From an uncultured Acholeplasmatales bacterium (GTDB taxonomy: Bacteria; Bacillota_I; Bacilli_A; Acholeplasmatales; Anaeroplasmataceae): a stretch of DNA of 45,858 bases. Position numbers and translations under genes: made by a program. The DNA lies in assembly GCA_944323055.1 (NCBI GenBank), contig CALUQZ010000012.1, positions 1 through 45,858 on the forward strand, written 5' to 3'. Of this stretch, positions 44,027 to 45,858 are shown in pieces; the stretch's first letter is position 1; every line of letters begins with the position of its first letter. A model generated the notes under the pieces. It was given only the letters and a program-made list of their open reading frames with translations, was not told where the DNA came from and searched no databases.

Positions 44027-45323
44027 TGATAAGCCATTATTAAGAGTTGATAATTTATCACAATTCTTTAAATTAGGAAACACAACTTTAAAAGCTGTTG
44101 ACCATGTCTCTTTCAATATTTCTAAAGGTGAAGTTTTTGGTTTAGTTGGTGAGTCTGGTTGTGGTAAGACAACAACCGGACGCACAATTATTAAACTTTA
44201 TAATGCTACAGGTGGTAGTGTTTATTTTGAAGATCAAAGAATAGTTGCTGGTATTCTAGATTATAAAACTAATATTAAGAATAAAAGAAAAGAAACTAGA
44301 GAAAAGATTAAGAATCTAGAAAAAGAATGTGCATCAAAAGTACAAGCAAATCCTTCTTCAGAAGCTATAATTAAAGAGGATTATCAAAAACAAATTACAG
44401 TTGTTAAAGAAGATACTAATAAATATATTCAGTCTCAAAAAGAAGAGATAAAAAAAGCATTACATGATCAAAAATGGTGTGACCATGATTATCGTAAGCG
44501 AATACTTAATCAAATTGAAGTTGAAGAAAACGAAGCTTTAGCTAAATGTAATACTGAAGAAGAACAAAATAAAATTAAAGAAACATTTGCTAATAAGCGT
44601 AAAGAAGTTAAAAGTGAACGGTTAGTAAATAAAATTCAAATGATATTTCAAGATCCTATTGCCTCTTTAAATCCACGTATGACTGTTAAGGAAATTGTGT
44701 CTGAAGGATTGGTAATTAAAGGGATTAAAGATAAAAAGTATATTGAAGAAAAAGTTTATGAAGTTCTTGAGTTAGTAGGTTTAGTTAGAGAACATGCTGA
44801 TAGATATCCACATGAATTTTCAGGTGGTCAACGGCAAAGAATTGGTATAGCTAGGGCAATTATTATGAATCCAGAAATGATTATAGCTGATGAACCAATA
44901 TCAGCTTTAGACGTTTCAATACAAGCTCAAGTTTTAAATTTATTAAATGATTTACGTAATAAATTAGGGTTAACTATTCTATTCATAGCTCATAATCTAT
45001 CAGTTGTTAAGTATTTTTCAGATAGAATTGGTGTTATGTACTTTGGAAAAATGGTTGAAATGGCTTCTTCGGAAGAATTATTTAAACATCCATTACACCC
45101 ATATACAAAATCATTATTATCTGCTATTCCATTACCAGACCCTGAATATGAAAAACAACGTGTTAGATTTGCGTATAACCCTATTGCTGAACATGATTAT
45201 TCAGTTGAACAACCTATTTTCCAAGAGGTGGTTTCTGATCACTTTGTTCTATGCAATTCAGTTGAACTAGCAAAGTATAGGGAAGAAGTTAAGAAAATAG
45301 ATTCAAAGGCAAACAATGATTAA
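44016..45323 (+). CDS. oppF: Oligopeptide ABC transporter ATPase with coiled-coil insertion
   Basis: 435 residues against about 310-330 normally. Walker A GESGCGKT is at 45-52; an insertion of about 115 charged residues (about 90-200, a likely coiled coil with [14 protein letters not shown]-type heptads) precedes the Q-loop [14 protein letters not shown] at about 208. The signature FSGGQRQR, Walker [13 protein letters not shown] and H-loop IAHNLS are normal. The C-terminal domain is short, with one remaining cysteine near the end. It overlaps oppD by 11 bases and the following gene by 8. Confidence 0.93.
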   Translation: MQNNDKPLLRVDNLSQFFKLGNTTLKAVDHVSFNISKGEVFGLVGESGCGKTTTGRTIIKLYNATGGSVYFEDQRIVAGILDYKTNIKNKRKETREKIKNLEKECASKVQANPSSEAIIKEDYQKQITVVKEDTNKYIQSQKEEIKKALHDQKWCDHDYRKRILNQIEVEENEALAKCNTEEEQNKIKETFANKRKEVKSERLVNKIQMIFQDPIASLNPRMTVKEIVSEGLVIKGIKDKKYIEEKVYEVLELVGLVREHADRYPHEFSGGQRQRIGIARAIIMNPEMIIADEPISALDVSIQAQVLNLLNDLRNKLGLTILFIAHNLSVVKYFSDRIGVMYFGKMVEMASSEELFKHPLHPYTKSLLSAIPLPDPEYEKQRVRFAYNPIAEHDYSVEQPIFQEVVSDHFVLCNSVELAKYREEVKKIDSKANND

Positions 45324-45738
45324 AAAATTTTTTACTAAACGCCGTATTGTCTTGATAATATTTTATTTTGTGTTAGGAGTGGTAATAAGTGCTTTTTGCT
45401 TATTCGCTAAAAATCCTTTTACTGCTTCTAGTACAAAAGAAGCATTACAATATTGGTCAGATATAACTATTGTAACTGCAGTTTTAGAATATGGTTTGGT
45501 TGGACTTAGTTATTGTTCACATCAAGGAGCATTTGATGGTTTGTCTTACTCTTTAAAATACATATTAGCTAAAATATTTCCTATGCCTCGTCTTGATGAA
45601 GAGGTATCAGGCACTTATGCCGATTATAAAGAGATAAGAAAAAGCAAGCGAAAACCGATACCTATTGAAGGTTTGTTTTCAGCAACGGTCTTTTTAATTA
45701 TTGCGATAGTGTGTTATATATTATACACAACTATGTGA
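45316..45738 (+). CDS. DUF3899 family membrane protein
   Basis: 140 residues with three hydrophobic segments (about 10-31, 45-66 and 116-138) and the conserved [14 protein letters not shown] region followed by [12 protein letters not shown], matching DUF3899, a family often found beside oligopeptide transporter genes in Bacillota. Function unknown. It overlaps oppF by eight bases and is the last gene of the operon. Confidence 0.75.
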   Translation: MIKKFFTKRRIVLIIFYFVLGVVISAFCLFAKNPFTASSTKEALQYWSDITIVTAVLEYGLVGLSYCSHQGAFDGLSYSLKYILAKIFPMPRLDEEVSGTYADYKEIRKSKRKPIPIEGLFSATVFLIIAIVCYILYTTM

Positions 45739-45742
45739 TTTC

Positions 45743-45767
45743 GACGGGTTTATTTATTAAACCCGTC
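45743..45767 (+). terminator. Terminator of the opp operon
   Basis: GACGGGTTTA (45743-45752) pairs perfectly with TAAACCCGTC (45758-45767) around a five-base loop. The tail (TTATGTTTATTT) is T-rich but interrupted. Confidence 0.75.
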
Positions 45768-45794
45768 TTATGTTTATTTCAAGGGGGATATTAG

Positions 45795-45858
45795 ATGATC
45801 AAATTAAAAGATGTATCTAAATATTATAATTCTAATGGTATTGTAACAGTAGCCTTAG
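45795..45858 (+). CDS. ABC transporter ATP-binding protein, N-terminal fragment (runs off the window)
   Basis: ATG 45795, with AAGGGGG seven bases upstream, opens a frame MIKLKDVSKYYNSNG that continues to the right edge. The opening IKLKDVSKYY is typical of MacB/LolD-type ABC ATPases, but the Walker motifs lie outside the window. Confidence 0.65.
   Translation, partial: MIKLKDVSKYYNSNGIVTVAL

Overview
The window is a strongly AT-rich bacterial chromosome segment that uses the standard genetic code (TGG for Trp, TGA as a stop). Clear AGGAGG-type ribosome binding sites and TTGACA/TATAAT-type promoters are present throughout. Gene content points to the Bacillota, probably an uncultured gut Bacilli/Mollicutes-like lineage: an F-type ATPase operon, ispG, glnA, rpsF-ssb-rpsR, gdpP-rplI-dnaB-prfA-prmC-tsaC, a BofA-like protein, and Opp ATPases carrying long insertions of the kind known from mycoplasmas. 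The taxonomic placement is inference.

Layout. 1-231: 3' end of a group II intron (maturase C-terminus, domains V and VI) abutting the stop codon of ispG, which is on the minus strand. 1.4-7.7 kb: F1Fo-ATPase operon atpB-E-F-A-G-D-C. It has no stand-alone delta gene; instead the delta C-terminal domain is fused to the front of alpha. 7.7-7.83 kb: remnant of an AAA ATPase gene. 8.0-10.7 kb: a surface-protein operon (small secreted protein, SipW/ER-type signal peptidase, large secreted protein). Its promoter has a run of eight G between -35 and -10, a likely phase-variation switch. 10.7-12.3 kb: glnA behind a leader with two hexaloop hairpins and a terminator, resembling ANTAR-protein antitermination. 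12.3-13.6 kb: a GC-richer foreign island with an intact AbiEi antitoxin, an internally deleted AbiEii toxin and a decayed zinc-ribbon gene, bracketed by a 31-bp direct repeat. 13.8-16.4 kb: lipoprotein, DUF4250, flavin reductase and PHP phosphatase. 16.4-20.0 kb: a 1217-aa SF1 helicase with a Vsr-like C-terminal domain. 20.0-27.5 kb: BofA-like protein, M16C peptidase, a TIGR04076 protein (minus strand), TatD, HtrA-like lipoprotein, cation efflux protein and an unknown membrane protein. 27.5-28.7 kb: rpsF-ssb-rpsR. 28.8-36.2 kb: GdpP fused in frame to ribosomal protein bL9, then dnaB, prfA, prmC, tsaC and a GH105-type hydrolase. 36.2-45.8 kb: an oligopeptide ABC transporter operon (oppA-B-C-D-F) with unusually enlarged subunits behind a near-consensus cre site, then a DUF3899 protein. 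The window ends in the first codons of another ABC ATPase gene.

The most unusual observations are the delta-alpha ATP synthase fusion, the poly-G promoter of the surface-protein operon, the glnA leader, and the decaying AbiE island between direct repeats. No tRNA, rRNA or CRISPR array was seen.
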